Counted from the first letter of the stretch, positions 19,802 through 29,248 are shown. The stretch: 43,573 bases of DNA from Spirogloea muscicola (GCA_009602725.1 WELB01000057.1:28549-72121), one strand, 5' to 3'. Numbers and translations are program-made. The notes: generated by a model not told the origin, from the letters alone.

Positions 19802-20203
19802 CAGTAAGACCTGTCTAAGATTATCCTCCATTGGCTTATATCCTGTATAACATTATCGAATTCTGGCACACCGAGTCGGTCTAGTGGCGTAAGCTTATAA
19901 TCCTTTATATTTCCATACTTTATGTACTTTTCTCAAAATATAAGCTTATACCTTGTGGATTCCATTCTTCTCTATGGGCGAGCACATTCTTGTGGATATC
20001 TCTCAATTACACGCATTCTTTATGGACGGACCGTGCGGACGGCCCGTGCGGCGGACCGTGCGACGGCGTGCGACCGTGCCACAGCCGTGCGACGGCCGTG
20101 CGTCGGCCGTGCGACGGACCGTGCGACATGTGTACCGTTATATCCCAGGTATCATTATACAAACGTCCCCAACCGACCGCATGATTTTAGACAGATTTTA
20201 CTG
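19802..20203. mobile_element. 402-bp TA-flanked MITE (Tc1/mariner/pogo-like ends)
   Basis: The left end CAGTAAGACCTGTCTAAGAT and the reverse complement of the right end, CAGTAAAATCTGTCTAAAAT, are imperfect terminal inverted repeats. Both are bordered by TA (19800-19801 and 20204-20205), the target of Tc1/mariner-type elements. Related sites at about 31275 and 31640 read straight through GAA(T)G(G/A)ACAAAGTACGAGAAG, the uninterrupted form of the flanks. No transposase is encoded. The inside carries a CGTGCGACGGC-type minisatellite at about 20031-20127. Confidence 0.75.
20031..20127. repeat. GC-rich minisatellite inside the MITE
   Basis: Imperfect tandem repeats of CCGTGCG(A)CGG, about 10-12 nt, of much higher GC than the AT-rich MITE arms around them. 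No spacer structure is present. Confidence 0.6.
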
Positions 20204-20205
20204 TA

Positions 20206-20690
20206 CGAGAAGAGAAAAGCGCGGCCGAATTGACTGGTGGCTGGGAGAAGCCAGCCCAAAAGGAATGGACAAGGTCAAGAAGAGCCGAATGGCGCAGAAA
20301 GCAGGGGACTAAGTGCTAAGACGACAAGGAGGTTCTCAGTAACGAGAAGGGCCCAGGGGAAGGAAAAGCGCGGCCGAATTGACTGGTGGCTGGGAGAAGC
20401 CAGCCCAAAAGGAATGGACAATGGGGAAGCACTAAGAAAAACAAGCACAAAATAAACCTAAAGCATGTGCTCGCCCATAGAGAAGAGTGGCTGGCAACCT
20501 AAGCAGCTACGTAGCTGCTTAGGTTTATTCTGTGCTTGTTTTATTCAGGAACCCCTGCTGAGAGGAAAAAAAGGAAAGAGGCTCGCCCATAGAGAAAGAG
20601 GGGCTGGCAAAGCCAGCCTAAAAAGAATGGACAATGTCCAAAGCCGAAGAATGAGATGCCGAGGAAGGACTCCTCTACTCTACCAATCAC
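20206..20690 (-). repeat. LINE 3'UTR/hairpin repeats and a head-to-head palindrome
   Basis: 20212-20340 is an inverted near-copy of 7926-8045. A second partial copy (GGGAGAAGCCAGCCC) is near 20390-20410 and a third hairpin near 20590. At 20496-20525 is a perfect 30-nt palindrome centred on AGCTACGTAGCT. It sits in a longer inverted repeat (20440-20465 against 20516-20540, AACAAGCAC arms), as expected of two repeat copies joined head to head. Confidence 0.6.
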
Positions 20691-20699
20691 GACAACATA

Positions 20700-21830
20700 C
20701 TAGGGAAGCTCAGTACCCGCGAGTGAGCAACATCAGGTCCGAGTAGCTCGAGGCAGGGAAGGAGGCACTCCGCCGAGACCCGGAGGCAGCGGCCAGAGCG
20801 CGTCCTGCGCGCGTGTGGACAGCGTGGGCAAGGGATCGCTGGAACGATACCGCCAAGCGCATGCGAAAGACCAGGACCTGTTAGTCCATGGCTTATAGAA
20901 AGAAGTGGTCGCCCTGGTGGTGGTTCTCGTAAGGTCGCTCCTTTCTCTTCTCCGCGTAATATGTCGCCCAAGCTGGCACAGTCGCCGTGGTGCCCATGGT
21001 TGGAACACGTCAATAAGGACGACGAGGAGGAGACGAGGCCCACCGCTCCGAGAGGTGGCAACCACATCCGAACGCCTGTCTAAATACTTGCCGCGCTTTT
21101 GGAGTATTGGCATGATGCCCGGCACCTATGAGGCCGTATGCCTTAATGCACAAAGCCATACATCGCATCTCTGAAAAGGTTGTGGGAGGCATCGAGGTAG
21201 CCTCCCTCAACACATCTAAGCATGTGAGTTGCCAACAAGATCTCGTCCTCCTCCACCGTCGGATGCCAGCCAAGCATAGGGGGATGAGGCCAAGATGGTG
21301 GTGGACGACTGTCCGGGAAAAAAGCAAGCGCGGCTAGATTGACTGGTGGCTGGGAAAGGCCTCGGAGAGCCGGAGGGACTCTTAGATCGGCAAAGCGTTG
21401 AGCCACTCCAACGCCCCAGGAAAGCTTGTTCTTATCAAGTGAACACGAGAGAGCCAGGCCATCTCCTTGGGGCAGTGCTTTGAGTAGGCTCATGGCTTGC
21501 TCACTGGCGGCGCGTGTACAACGGGCTTGTGCTTTGGGTCAGAGCATCTCGCCCACGCCGCAAACTCGACCTAATCTGCCGCGAGTAATGGGGACTTGAA
21601 CACTCAGACCTTGTACAATCCTTTCCTTGTCCATTCTTTTTGGGCTGGCTTTGCCAGCCACTCTTCTCTATGGGCGAGCACTTCTCTCTTTCCTTTGGGC
21701 TGGCCTCTCACAGGCACTGCCGTTAACTGGTAGCTCTTTCCTGATGGGGAGGAGCGGAGGAGGTCTCTGCGAACGTCGGACAGGGAGGTATGTAAGGGCA
21801 GTGTCCCATTTGTCAATCCAGCTGTTGCAG
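20700..21830 (-). pseudogene. Truncated LINE copy 2 (end of RT plus endonuclease)
   Basis: Reading minus, NGTLPLHTSLSDVRRDLLRS matches the end of the LINE RT ORF. A hairpin-repeat insertion (about 21605-21740) follows, then AWARCSDPK-like sequence, the ATGA junction and AMSLLKAL. Endonuclease pieces come next in several frames: HHLGLIPLCLAGIR, PGIMPILQKRG, SDVVATSRSGGPRLLL and SDLMLLTRGY with stop near 20714. At about 75 nt past the stop a GGCTGGCTTTGCCAGCC hairpin lies in the sense orientation. Many frameshifts; dead copy. Confidence 0.8.
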
Positions 21831-22815
21831 GACCTAGTAGTCCCTGGCCCCTTCCACTAGAAAACGCGACTGTGGCTTGCGGGAGCTGGGACTCGGGCGC
21901 TAGCCCCCAACTTGGCTCGAATGCCGCACCGCAGGAAGAGACTCGTCGCCCTCGGCTGGCCTCTCACAGCCATTGCCTTACATTGGAAGAGCAATTTCTT
22001 TTGTTATCCCCTCCCGATCGAGGAGGCGGCAACATAGCCCTCCTTTCGTACCACTGGCCATTGTGCACGGGGCTTTCGGGTCTCAGTAGCTAGACCCTTA
22101 TGGCCCGGCTTGCGCGACGCACTGTGTCCTGCAGGCGGGGCGAGCAATCTGCTTTTAGGCCAGCAGGCTCGCTTGCGAAGGTGTTTCGCATGCACCTCTC
22201 GCTATCCCTCCAGCGGTCCATGGCCCACACCTTGCATCTGCGTGCTGGCCGTGTTCTAGCTGCAGCCTTTGGCTTTTGTCAGGGGGATTGCCATTCCGGC
22301 GGCTGATATTTTCACTTGTGGCTGCTAATTAGAGGTAACCAAAGTGATAATTCCTACAGGGAAAGCTTTGGGAAACGCTTTTTGACCTCTTCGGACCTTG
22401 TTAATGCATTTCGGGCTGGCTGTCTACAGCCCCCGCTCCCTATGGGAGCGCCGCTTCCTCTATTTTTTGTGAAGGTAAGTAGGAGAAAGCTCTTCTTTGT
22501 GGCCCTTCGTCCCCTCAGCTTATCTGACTTCCTTTTGCTAACACGGGAAATCTATAAGCGCCCTGTTTGCCTAGCCTGTGGCTCCGCTGACATACTTATG
22601 GACAACCTCTGTATGCACCAAGTGGCTCATACAGCCGCTCTTTCAGCATCGGCATTCGCTTCCTTTTCTGCTCGTTCCAGATCTCGCCCTTCGGCTGGCT
22701 GTCAGTGCTGCCCCTGAAAGTCAGCAGCCGCCTCGTTTGCTTCCCATCTGTCCTCACCCCCATGTCCAGGAGCTTCCTGTATGCGCCTGAGAGAGAGAAG
22801 GCGCGCGGTGCACAT
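21831..22815 (+). repeat. Repeat block with LINE-tail pieces, also present at 31.4-32.8 kb
   Basis: Reading plus: a GGCTGGCCTCTCACAGCC hairpin (21955), a coding tail LSLSLQRSMAHTLHLRAGR (about 22195-22260), hairpin GGGCTGGCTGTCTACAGCCC (22412), and SDFLLLTRE with downstream ATGCACCAAGTGGCTCATAC (22525-22630). The same pieces recur in the same order at 31410-32830, with an extra part near 31600-32130. No independent gene is present. Confidence 0.6.
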
Positions 22816-22889
22816 GAAATTGAAAAGGAGGCCAATTCTAGCCGTACAAATGTCCTTTTAGCTGGGTAATGAGCTGGCTAAGGGGGACA

Positions 22890-23777
22890 CTAATATCCCC
22901 GAGTGAGCACATGCATATCTGACAAGCTATACTGTGGAGCCAAACCACCACCACTATGGAAGCCATTAGCCTGGGCTAACGCACGACCAGCACGCTGGAG
23001 AATTGCGAGTGCCTGGGAGCGCTGCAGACTCAACGATAGCCTCATCCTATAGCATGCAACAATGGCTTGTGGGACGCTAGAATGGCCTAAGCTACCCGCC
23101 CGACTACGTCGGCGGGCATCAACATGCAGTGCCAGGCGATGGAGGAAGGCAGACCACTTCGTTCCATAGCCGCCGTATATGTCCATGGCGCATGGGAAGA
23201 AGTGGTCGCCCCGGGGGTGGTCGTTATAGTGCCTCTCCTTCTTCCTCTCCGCATGATGTGTCGCCCAACCTGGCACAGTCGGTGTGGGTGCCCCTGGTTG
23301 GAATGCGTCGATGAGAACAACGTCGAGGAGAAGACGAGGCCCACCACTCTGGGAGGTGGCCACCACATCCAGATGCCTGACGAAAGGCCTGCCACGCTTC
23401 TGGAGTACCGGCATGATGCCCGGCACCTCCATGGCCGCATGATAACCTGCCTCGCGCACCAAGCCATACATAGCATCTCTGAGAAGATTGTGGGAGGCAT
23501 TGCGTTCACTTCCCTTGACACATCGAAGCATGTTAGCTGCCAAAGAGATCTCATCCTCCAAACGATGGCCACATTCACACTGTCGAATGCCAGCCAAACA
23601 AAGTGGAGGGAGGCCGAGATGGTGGTGGACAGCCGTCCGGAAGAGGCCGTCGGAGAGCCGGAGGGATTCATAGATTGGCAAAGCGTTGAGCCACTCCGAC
23701 GCCCCCGGAGAGCTGATGGAGTGGAGACGAGAGAGCCCACGCCCATCCTCCTTGAGCAGAGCTTGGAGCTGGCTCAT
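22890..23777 (-). CDS. LINE endonuclease ORF (restriction-like endonuclease domain)
   Basis: 295 residues, overlapping the end of the RT ORF by four bases (ATGA). Residues 67-86 carry a Cys motif (C-x-C-GH ... C86), and 133-184 read RHLDVVATSQ, LLLDVVLIDAF, then AERKKERHY. The spacing of D137, D152, K179/K180 and Y184 fits the PD-(D/E)xK restriction-like endonuclease of R2/NeSL/CRE-type LINEs, which nicks target DNA for target-primed reverse transcription. Normally this domain is fused C-terminal to RT. Here the -1 frame has a TGA 48 nt upstream of the ATG, so a fusion would need a frameshift in that short window, or translation reinitiates. The C-terminus LTRGY recurs in many truncated tails in the window. 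The frame is intact throughout. Confidence 0.8.
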   Translation of the reverse strand: MSQLQALLKEDGRGLSRLHSISSPGASEWLNALPIYESLRLSDGLFRTAVHHHLGLPPLCLAGIRQCECGHRLEDEISLAANMLRCVKGSERNASHNLLRDAMYGLVREAGYHAAMEVPGIMPVLQKRGRPFVRHLDVVATSQSGGPRLLLDVVLIDAFQPGAPTPTVPGWATHHAERKKERHYNDHPRGDHFFPCAMDIYGGYGTKWSAFLHRLALHVDARRRSRAGSLGHSSVPQAIVACYRMRLSLSLQRSQALAILQRAGRALAQANGFHSGGGLAPQYSLSDMHVLTRGY

Positions 23778-26521
23778 GGCGTGCTCATTGGCTGCGCGTG
23801 AAAACGAGCTTGAGCCTTCAGATCAGAGTATCTTGCCCACGCCGCTAAATCGACCTGATCTGCCGCAAGTGATGGGAAGGAGCGGAGAAGGTCTCTGCGA
23901 GCGCCAGAGAGGGCGGTTTGAAAGGGCAGGGTCCCATTTGCCACTCCAGCTATTGCTGGTGCCAGTACTGGCTGACCCCTCCTGATGAAGCGCGTTGAGA
24001 CTGTGGAGGCCACTTGCGCCCAACACCCAAGGTGTGCCGCGCGAGCCAGGTAAGCCAGTGGGCGGCAGTCAAGGCCGCCCTTGCCTACAGGGAACGTCAT
24101 TTGGAGGAGGGCGGCAGGCGATGTAGGGAGTGCCGGGTGGTCCAGCAGGCCGAGCAGAGCCTGTTGGAGGCTGCCATCCGCAGCGGCATATATGTTGTCC
24201 AGAGCGGTAGTGGGAGGAAGTGCCCGCTGCAGGTAGGTGGGGCGCTGGGCCACGCACCGGGTTAGGATAGCGACAGCCAGCTGGGAGTCATGCAAAGTGG
24301 GGAGGGCTGGGAGATTCTTAAACTGTCGCTCGATAGTTGCCTGCACCTCCTGCACCACATGAGCTGCCTCGCCCAGAGAGACTCCAAGCACCACCATGCC
24401 TAGGGGGGGGGTCTGGCACCCTACCGGAAGCTGAGGGGTGGGAGGGATGCCGACCAGCGACCATGCCGTAAATTTGTCGGGGCAGACTGTAAGGCCGAGA
24501 GAGTGTAGCTCACACTCCAAGGTGCTGAAGGCTCGGGTGACATCTGCAGGGGGGCCCACCAAAGTTGTGTCGTCTGCATAGCTAGGCAGAATTACCTCTG
24601 GGTGGGCCGCCGCCGTGGTGCGCAGCGCACAAAAATGAGCCAAAGCAAAAAGGAAACCGCCGAGAGGGTCACCCTGTCGGGTGCCTGTGTATGATGTTAG
24701 GACAACCCGCGAGGTGCCCGCTCCCCATAGTAGACTAGATGCAGCACCATACATGCATCGAAAGAACGGGACAAGCGAGGGGACGAAAGTGCGGAGCTCC
24801 TCTGCAATTGCTCCGCGGTCGACGCAGTTAAATGCGTTTCTTACGTCAACGGAGAGGGCCATCCAGCTAGGGTTGGTGTCCATGATCACCCTCAGGCCAT
24901 GGACAACTGCTTCTGCCCCTGCAGAGAGCCCCGCGCCGAACTGGTGGGGGAAGAAATGGAGCTGGGCTGCTTCCACGTGCTGCTGGGAAAGTGCCTTGGA
25001 GACCAGGCGTGTGAGCACCTCGCCCATGGCGATGGGGCGTACGCCCCCTGTTGGTTTGGAAAGGGCGAGAAGGGTGCTGCAAGTCAGAGCCGCCCGAGCC
25101 TTGGGTGTGAGGAGGCTACGCGCCACCGCCTTGCACACTTTGTGGAACAAGGAGAAGTCGTCGGCCTCATCGTCTAGCCAGAGCTCGCGGAAGTGTTCAA
25201 ACAGCCAGCCCGATGGCCCGCCAGCTGCAGCTTTCCGGCTCCGTATCAGCGCCGACTGGAGAGCAGCCGGATCGAGCTCCAATGGTGTTGGGGGTTGAAA
25301 ATCGTCAAGCCAGGGCGGAAGGGAACGCTGGGCAGGGGGATGAAGGGCTCGCAGGGCAGCCAGTGTATCGGCGTTGTGGGGTGCCGGCGTAGCTGGATCC
25401 AAGGCTCGGGCCGCGCGTGAGAGATCCCCAGCACGGCCAAAGCGTATGGCGCGGCGGACGGCTGTTGCGGCTGGGGTGGCAGGGGTCGGCCGATTGGCAT
25501 TGAACACTTGGACAGCAGCCCGATGCTCTTCCAAGAGCTGCTCCCATGCACCGCCCTCGAGGAGTTGGAAGCTCGCCAGTAACACTGCTCGCTGGCCTGG
25601 ACCACTTGGTAAAGGTCCCAGGACTAGCCGAGGGAGGAGCTGGAAGACCGTCCACACAGCGTCATCAAGGCTGCTGTGCGCCATGCGGGCGAGGATGGGC
25701 CGGGCTGCACGCTGCAGGAGGGGCCGTGCCCAATGTGGAATGTGCCTCAAGGGTGGCAGGCTTGGCTCGAGAAGAATTGCTTCCAGGTCGAGCAGCGTCG
25801 CCCAATGCCACTGAGCCGGCGAGGGAGCTGAAGGAGGGGGTGCCAGCACGGAGGTGCCGGGCTGCCGTCGTCGGGTAGAGGCCTCAGCACGGGCTTGGGC
25901 TTGCAGCGAGGCGCGATTGGCCTTCTTGGAGCAGTGGTGCTCGTGGAGGCGAACGCCGCGCCGGCTAGGCCAGGGCTGCTGGCAGTACCGGCAGGTTTGG
26001 GCTGTTGCAGCAGGGCTTGTAGATGGAGCTGCTGCAGCTGCAGAGATGGCGGGAGTAGGAAGGAGAGGCGGGAGGGCTGGGGCCATCGGGGGCTGGGTGG
26101 CCGAAGGGGCAAGATTTGCAGCCAGGGTTGCCCCAGAGCCGGGGGGGGGAGGGGCTCGTCGATGGGGGCCTTGACGGCCCATCCTGCGGCCATTTCCGGA
26201 GGAGCTGCTGGAGGAATGGGAGGCCACAGCAAAGGCGGGAGGGTTGGGAGGGTTGGTCGAGGAGGCCAAGCCGGGGTCAGCAAGCCGAGCTATCTCATCA
26301 GAAGCAGGGACGACAGGGGGGGGCTTGGGCTCCACGGCCATCGTCGGGGAGGAGCGTGAAGAAGCGTTGAAGGAGTGAGAAGGTCGGCCTTGGGTGGCAA
26401 CGGCAGCCCTCGTCGCAGCTGTCGAGCTGCGGGTGCCGTAAGGGCGAGTGGCGCGCCGCGGCGGGTTGCGCGCCGCGTCTCGACCTTCGGCGGACGCCGC
26501 CATGGCGGTGGGGTCGGCCAA
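23774..26521 (-). CDS. LINE reverse transcriptase ORF with N-terminal zinc finger
   Basis: 915 residues. The N-terminus is low-complexity (Pro/Ala/Ser) to about residue 170. At 177-197 is a C-x2-C-x12-H-x3-C finger (CRYCQQPW ... HEHHC), as in R2-clade LINEs, where it binds target DNA. RT motifs run from about 430 to 720: SRKAAAGGPSGWL, LALSKPTGGVRPIAMGEVLT, SVDVRNAFNCVD (catalytic D559), GTRQGDPLGGFLFALAHF and SYADDT (catalytic YADD 648-651). A thumb-like part with LDCRPLAYLARAAHLG follows. The ORF ends QPMSTP and TGA, and that TGA shares bases with the ATG of the endonuclease ORF. No stop or frameshift, so it may be recently active. It is surrounded by relic copies. Confidence 0.88.
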   Translation of the reverse strand: MADPTAMAASAEGRDAARNPPRRATRPYGTRSSTAATRAAVATQGRPSHSFNASSRSSPTMAVEPKPPPVVPASDEIARLADPGLASSTNPPNPPAFAVASHSSSSSSGNGRRMGRQGPHRRAPPPPGSGATLAANLAPSATQPPMAPALPPLLPTPAISAAAAAPSTSPAATAQTCRYCQQPWPSRRGVRLHEHHCSKKANRASLQAQARAEASTRRRQPGTSVLAPPPSAPSPAQWHWATLLDLEAILLEPSLPPLRHIPHWARPLLQRAARPILARMAHSSLDDAVWTVFQLLPRLVLGPLPSGPGQRAVLLASFQLLEGGAWEQLLEEHRAAVQVFNANRPTPATPAATAVRRAIRFGRAGDLSRAARALDPATPAPHNADTLAALRALHPPAQRSLPPWLDDFQPPTPLELDPAALQSALIRSRKAAAGGPSGWLFEHFRELWLDDEADDFSLFHKVCKAVARSLLTPKARAALTCSTLLALSKPTGGVRPIAMGEVLTRLVSKALSQQHVEAAQLHFFPHQFGAGLSAGAEAVVHGLRVIMDTNPSWMALSVDVRNAFNCVDRGAIAEELRTFVPSLVPFFRCMYGAASSLLWGAGTSRVVLTSYTGTRQGDPLGGFLFALAHFCALRTTAAAHPEVILPSYADDTTLVGPPADVTRAFSTLECELHSLGLTVCPDKFTAWSLVGIPPTPQLPVGCQTPPLGMVVLGVSLGEAAHVVQEVQATIERQFKNLPALPTLHDSQLAVAILTRCVAQRPTYLQRALPPTTALDNIYAAADGSLQQALLGLLDHPALPTSPAALLQMTFPVGKGGLDCRPLAYLARAAHLGCWAQVASTVSTRFIRRGQPVLAPAIAGVANGTLPFQTALSGARRDLLRSFPSLAADQVDLAAWARYSDLKAQARFHAQPMSTP

Positions 26522-26621
26522 GCGGTGGGCGGCGGCAACGGCGGGGAAATGCGGGGGGGGGGGCGGGGTAGCCGTTCTAACGCTTTCCTTCCATCCTTCC
26601 TTCCTTGCATCCTCAGGCCCC

Positions 26622-26900
26622 TTTGTAGCTGCTCACCGCTCTTAACCTCTGAACCTTTGTGAATTCTTTTTGGGCTGGCTTTTCGCAGCCCTTGCCCTTT
26701 CGTTCCTGGCATCTAGTATTCATGCATCGAGTAGTGACCTTTATGTTTTGACCCGTGGTTGTTGAGTGGGTCAATCTGCTGTAGGTTATGTAGATTTTTA
26801 GATGTGCTTGCCTTTGTACCTGGCCATTTGGCCTACATTTCTTTCTAATACACGATCTTTTTCCTTGCCCCCATTGGGAGTGCCACTTCTTCTTCTTTCC
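26622..26900 (+). repeat. LINE-tail repeat in opposite orientation to the LINE
   Basis: Hairpin GGGCTGGCTTTTCGCAGCCC (about 26671-26690), then SDLYVLTRGC and stop at about 26733-26765. The GGGTCAATCTGCTG / TGTGCTTGCC module shared with 3.8 and 7.7 kb follows. Confidence 0.55.
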
Positions 26901-27319
26901 TTCTCTAACGAATCAAACGACGCCTGATGGGATTGGCGGCGTCGAAGCAGTCAGTTGTCACCACGTCAGCGATGATGCGGGATACCGCCGCCGGGCGGGA
27001 TAGCGAAGAATAAGAAAGCGGCTGCTGATATGGAAGAATCGGCTGTGAAATGCCAGCCAGATGCATACAGGTGTTCATGACGGAGCCAAGCGAGGGGTCG
27101 GCCGTGGAAGCGAGCCCGAAGCATGCATGCCCGGCAGCCCCTAAGCCCCCTAGCCCGCACCCAGCAGGCGGCTCCGGCACCCGCGCCGCTGTGCGCAACC
27201 AATCGCCAGTCGCGCTGCGCGATGCTCTGAGTTGAGCGGGCCGGGCCGTAGCTCGTCGGCAGGCCCCTGCGCGAGCCCAGAGGCCAGCCTCGGCAGTCAG
27301 CGGCGGCCGTGCTCCCAGC
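26901..27319 (+). promoter_or_regulatory. 5' flank of BTB copy 3 with LINE 3'UTR fragment
   Basis: At 27010-27095 is an inverted LINE 3' end (AAAGCGGCTGCTGATATGG, then GGCTGTGAAATGCCAGCC). From about 27098 the paralog-specific flank begins (GTCGGCCGTGGAAGC, then GCATGCATGCC) and runs into ATG 27320. The flank is strongly similar to 32898-33082. Confidence 0.5.
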
Positions 27320-28864
27320 ATGGCGTGGGATCCTGCAACCCGCTTCGACGACCGCGGGACAGCGGACCTTCAGCTGACGGTGCAGAAAGCCAATGGCGGC
27401 AGCAGCGTCAACCTGCACCTCCACAAGGCCGTCGTGTGCCCGCAGAGCCCCTTCCTCGCTGCGCTGTGCGCTGCGGAGTGGGCCCACAGCAGCAGCAGCA
27501 GTGGCAACAACGGCGTGACGATGCTGGTGATAACGGCGGCAAGTGGTGTTGGCAGCCCTGAAGCATAACGAGTCGTTGCTGGGGCTATGTACAACGAATC
27601 AGCGCTGGTTGCGAGGTTGCGGAGTTTCGATGATGTATTTAGCTTCCTTTTGGCGTCTTCAGAGCTCTTGTTCAAGGACGGCGTCGATCTTGCCATCAAG
27701 TATCTAGCTAACATTCCATAGACAGCAGCACAGGAGACGGCAATGAAGGCCTTTACCACGTGCGTCCCCCTCGAAGCTACCGGCTGCCAGCAGCTCTTTG
27801 CACGCCTCGCCGACGACCCCGTCCAACGCTATGACGCAGTGCGCAGCGTCACGCGGGCGCTGGTTGAAGCTGCACTCAACCGCATCGCTACAAGCTCCCG
27901 TCCCGATGCGGCAGTGGTCATGGCCCGCGAGGCCGCTCTCACGACTATGCTCGAGAACCTCGGCAGCACGAGCGACGATGCCCTCGTCAGCGGCGTGGAG
28001 GACGGCCTCTTCGATGTTGTGCGCAGCGAGGCCGGCAAATTTGCAAGCAAGACCACCTATCATTCCTTGGAGGAGCTTGCCAAGTACGGCTGGCTGCTCA
28101 AGCAGGTCTACGACCTGGGATTTCGGTACATGCTTGTTGCGCTGCTGACGTCGCAAGACTGGCTGGCCACCAACCTTAGTAATCAGGCCGACAGCGACAT
28201 AGTTGGCACCTTCAACGACATTGTACGGAGCTGCCTCCACGACCTTGCGATGGGACACCTGGCCCTTGACGCCGGCCAGCGGCGCTCTTTCCTCCTCCTT
28301 TGGGCGCCCTCCTTGGTCTCCGTCAGCAGCCGCTGCTGCATGGAGAGCACATGGAAGCTATATGCTGATATATGCAAGGTCATCAGCACCTTTACCATCA
28401 AGGAGCAGGCGGCTACCATCACATCCCTCATAGACAAGACGCAAATGGACACTGGCGAACGGCGGCATCTTTACAGTGAATTGGAAAAGCTGCTTGTTAA
28501 CTCCACCAAGACCTGGACTGTCACGACCAGCAGCCAGAGGTGATACTAGACCGCTCCTCAGAGGAAGACGGGCTGGGTCGTTGGCTGACCGGATAATTGA
28601 CCAAGTCTTGACCATTTGCTGTTTCATCCACGTACCTTAAGCAGGCTGAGCACTTGTTTCTCCCGACTTGCTATATCAACTCCACATCGTGCTCTGCTGG
28701 CTCATGGCCCACTTGGGATCACACCCATTCATTTTTGTTGACATTCTGAAGTTGACTTCTTCTTGCAGGTCACCAGCAGTGGCTCCAGAGAAGAAAGACG
28801 CTCCAGAGGCTCCCAGGGTGAGCTTGCAGGCTGAATGCACGGGCTGCATGCACGGGCTAGCATG

Positions 28865-28903
<39 letters not shown>

Positions 28904-28922
28904 ATGTGCGCCGTCTGACTAG
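27320..28922 (+). pseudogene. BTB/POZ family copy 3: two in-frame stops, no frameshift
   Basis: A single frame from ATG 27320 (MAWDPATRFDD) to 28543 aligns end to end with the intact copy. It is broken only by TAA at 27566-27568 (Tyr of AYRA) and TAG at 27719-27721 (Trp of IPWTAA). BTB core: ADLQLTV, VNLHLHKAVVCPQSPFL. C-terminal half: WLLKQVYDLGFR, SFLLLWAPSLVSVSSR. The family stop TGA sits in a donor (AGAG|GTGATA). Intron 28540-28768 (229 nt) would join exon 28769-28922, coding SPAVAPEKKDAPEAPRV and then a poly-Pro run from a CCG microsatellite. The absence of frameshifts over 408 codons suggests recent loss, or that the stops deserve checking. Confidence 0.78.
28863..28902 (+). repeat. (CCG)n microsatellite in the tail exon of BTB copy 3
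   Basis: About 13 CCG units, giving a 12-proline run in the candidate tail exon. Copy 4 lacks it and stops earlier (GELAD). Confidence 0.8.
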
Positions 28923-29248
28923 CCAGTGACAGAAGCTTTCTACCTGATACATGTTTGCATAACTCATTAGAAACAAAAACCGTAGCCCCATTTGCTTAAT
29001 TGGAAAGTCTGAACAGAGCGACCAAGTGCGAACAGGGCGTCTTCTATTCTGCTCCTTACAGATGAGGAACTTGAATGACATGGGTAATGACAACCGGAGA
29101 ATTAAGGCATGCCCTCCACCAGGGAGCCCCAAGCGAAGCTTGCCGTACTTAGGCTGACACAATGATGTGCAAGGTGCATGCGCCTTCCTTGTGCTGCATT
29201 GGATGCGGAGGAGGTGCCATCTCTAGGGCTGGCCCTGGTGGTGCAATG
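28923..29248. other. Spacer between convergent BTB copy 3 and methyltransferase relic
   Basis: No gene. The spacer aligns with 34590-35092 (CTTTCTACCTGATA, GACATGGGTAATGACAACC and TGTGCTGCATTGGATGCGG stretches), showing that the duplication includes non-coding DNA. Confidence 0.5.

Larger units (their letters stand above)
22816..26620 (-). mobile_element. Nearly full-length non-LTR retrotransposon (LINE), R2-like organisation
   Basis: It comprises the RT ORF, the endonuclease ORF and a short 3' part ending near 22816 (ATTGGCCTCC shared with copy 3 at about 29850). Both ORFs are open, in contrast to truncated copies 2 and 3. Element ends and target duplications could not be determined, and the 5' limit is approximate. 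Confidence 0.7.

Noticed and set aside
20031-20127. Short repeated CGTGCGAC units as a CRISPR array
   Set aside because: The units are 10-12 nt and directly abutting, with no spacers, and sit inside a eukaryotic MITE. It is a minisatellite.
27719-27721. TAG at a conserved Trp read as codon reassignment or recoding
   Set aside because: Two paralogs have Trp (TGG) at the same place, one copy has another stop, and TAG serves as the normal stop in the tail exon of the intact copy. Pseudogene lesions are simpler.
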